This document shows, in pieces, positions 5,413 to 5,529 of a stretch of DNA of 5,529 nucleotides. Numbering within the stretch: the stretch's first letter is position 1; every line of letters begins with the position of its first letter. Under the pieces are notes generated by a model. It saw nothing but the letters and a program-made list of their open reading frames with translations. It was not told where the DNA came from and ran no database searches. The stretch is from NCBI GenBank assembly GCA_031276615.1, contig JAISND010000012.1:1-5529 (forward strand). Reading direction: 5' to 3'. Both the position numbers and the translations under genes were made by a program. The DNA comes from Treponema sp. (lineage in GTDB: Bacteria; Spirochaetota; Spirochaetia; Treponematales; Breznakiellaceae).

Positions 5413-5529
5413 TCAGGACGGGGAGCCCGCGGTACTTTCCCGGCGCATGCGCCCACCCTGCTTCCGGACAAAGGTCTGTTCCCTGCCGGAAAACAGAAAA
5501 GCTGTCAGGAAAGATGCAGGCGTGATCCC
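5413..5529. other. Upstream segment with no recognised gene
   Basis: No gene can be supported here. On the minus strand one frame stays open from the right edge to a TGA at 5415-5413 (38 codons) and another stays open to a TAA near 5366, so the tail of an upstream gene is possible. Neither peptide is recognisable. The segment contains a perfect 12-bp palindrome, GGCGCATGCGCC (5442-5453). It also has an imperfect hairpin, TCTGTTCCC (5475-5483) with GAAAACAGA (5489-5497), nine pairs of which two are G-T, with no T-run on either side. Confidence 0.3.

Noticed and set aside
2493..5525. A very long plus-strand open frame (about 1010 codons) antisense to xdh and the start of the regulator gene.
   Set aside because: Its translation shows no recognisable domain and is rich in Gly, Arg, His and Ala, typical of the complement of a GC-rich gene. 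The opposite strand has complete conserved motifs with proper ribosome binding sites.
5325..5529. A molybdenum-cofactor or purine riboswitch upstream of xdh.
   Set aside because: I could not match the conserved cores of these classes by eye on either strand. An Rfam search with the Moco motif, purine and xanthine-type models would settle it.
5413..5529. The 3' end of an upstream minus-strand gene.
   Set aside because: Two frames are open from the edge for 38 and about 54 codons, but neither has recognisable sequence. The fragment is too short to claim a gene.

Overview
The window reads as one minus-strand gene block from an anaerobic, fermentative type of bacterium, GC-rich with AT-rich gaps. 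The gene set is that of the anaerobic purine/urate catabolism loci linked to selenium-dependent molybdenum hydroxylases (compare E. coli xdhABC-ygeVWXY-hyuA and related clusters in clostridia and spirochaetes). Base composition and gene style would suit a spirochaete or a Firmicute. That taxonomic guess is weak, because nothing here is a phylogenetic marker.

Layout in the direction of transcription (right to left). Positions 5325-5529 are a non-coding upstream region with an AT-rich candidate promoter, a 6-bp inverted repeat just downstream of it and a 12-bp palindrome further upstream. Positions 2688-5324 encode a fused two-[2Fe-2S]/molybdopterin xanthine dehydrogenase of the selenium-dependent type. 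Its stop codon directly abuts the ATG of a YheO-PAS/DauR-type HTH regulator (1902-2687). The last codons of the regulator carry a strong sigma-70-like promoter. This promoter would produce a leader of about 84 nt with two perfect stem-loops, the second of which looks like an intrinsic terminator ending two bases before the Shine-Dalgarno of the next gene. Then follow ridA (1447-1818), diaminopropionate ammonia-lyase dpaL/ygeX (239-1450, overlapping ridA by ATGA), a hairpin-rich 141-nt spacer, and the first 32 codons of ygeY, which runs off the left edge.

How the genes fit together: the xanthine dehydrogenase would act on purines at the top of the pathway. DpaL turns 2,3-diaminopropionate into pyruvate and ammonia through the reactive enamine 2-aminoacrylate, and RidA, translationally coupled to it, would remove that intermediate. 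YgeY is a metal-dependent M20-family hydrolase found in the same clusters. The regulator lies between the two halves and is the natural candidate for a local sensor. The most distinctive observations are the promoter/attenuator-like leader before ridA and the ridA-dpaL coupling. I see no mobile element, CRISPR array, tRNA or rRNA.
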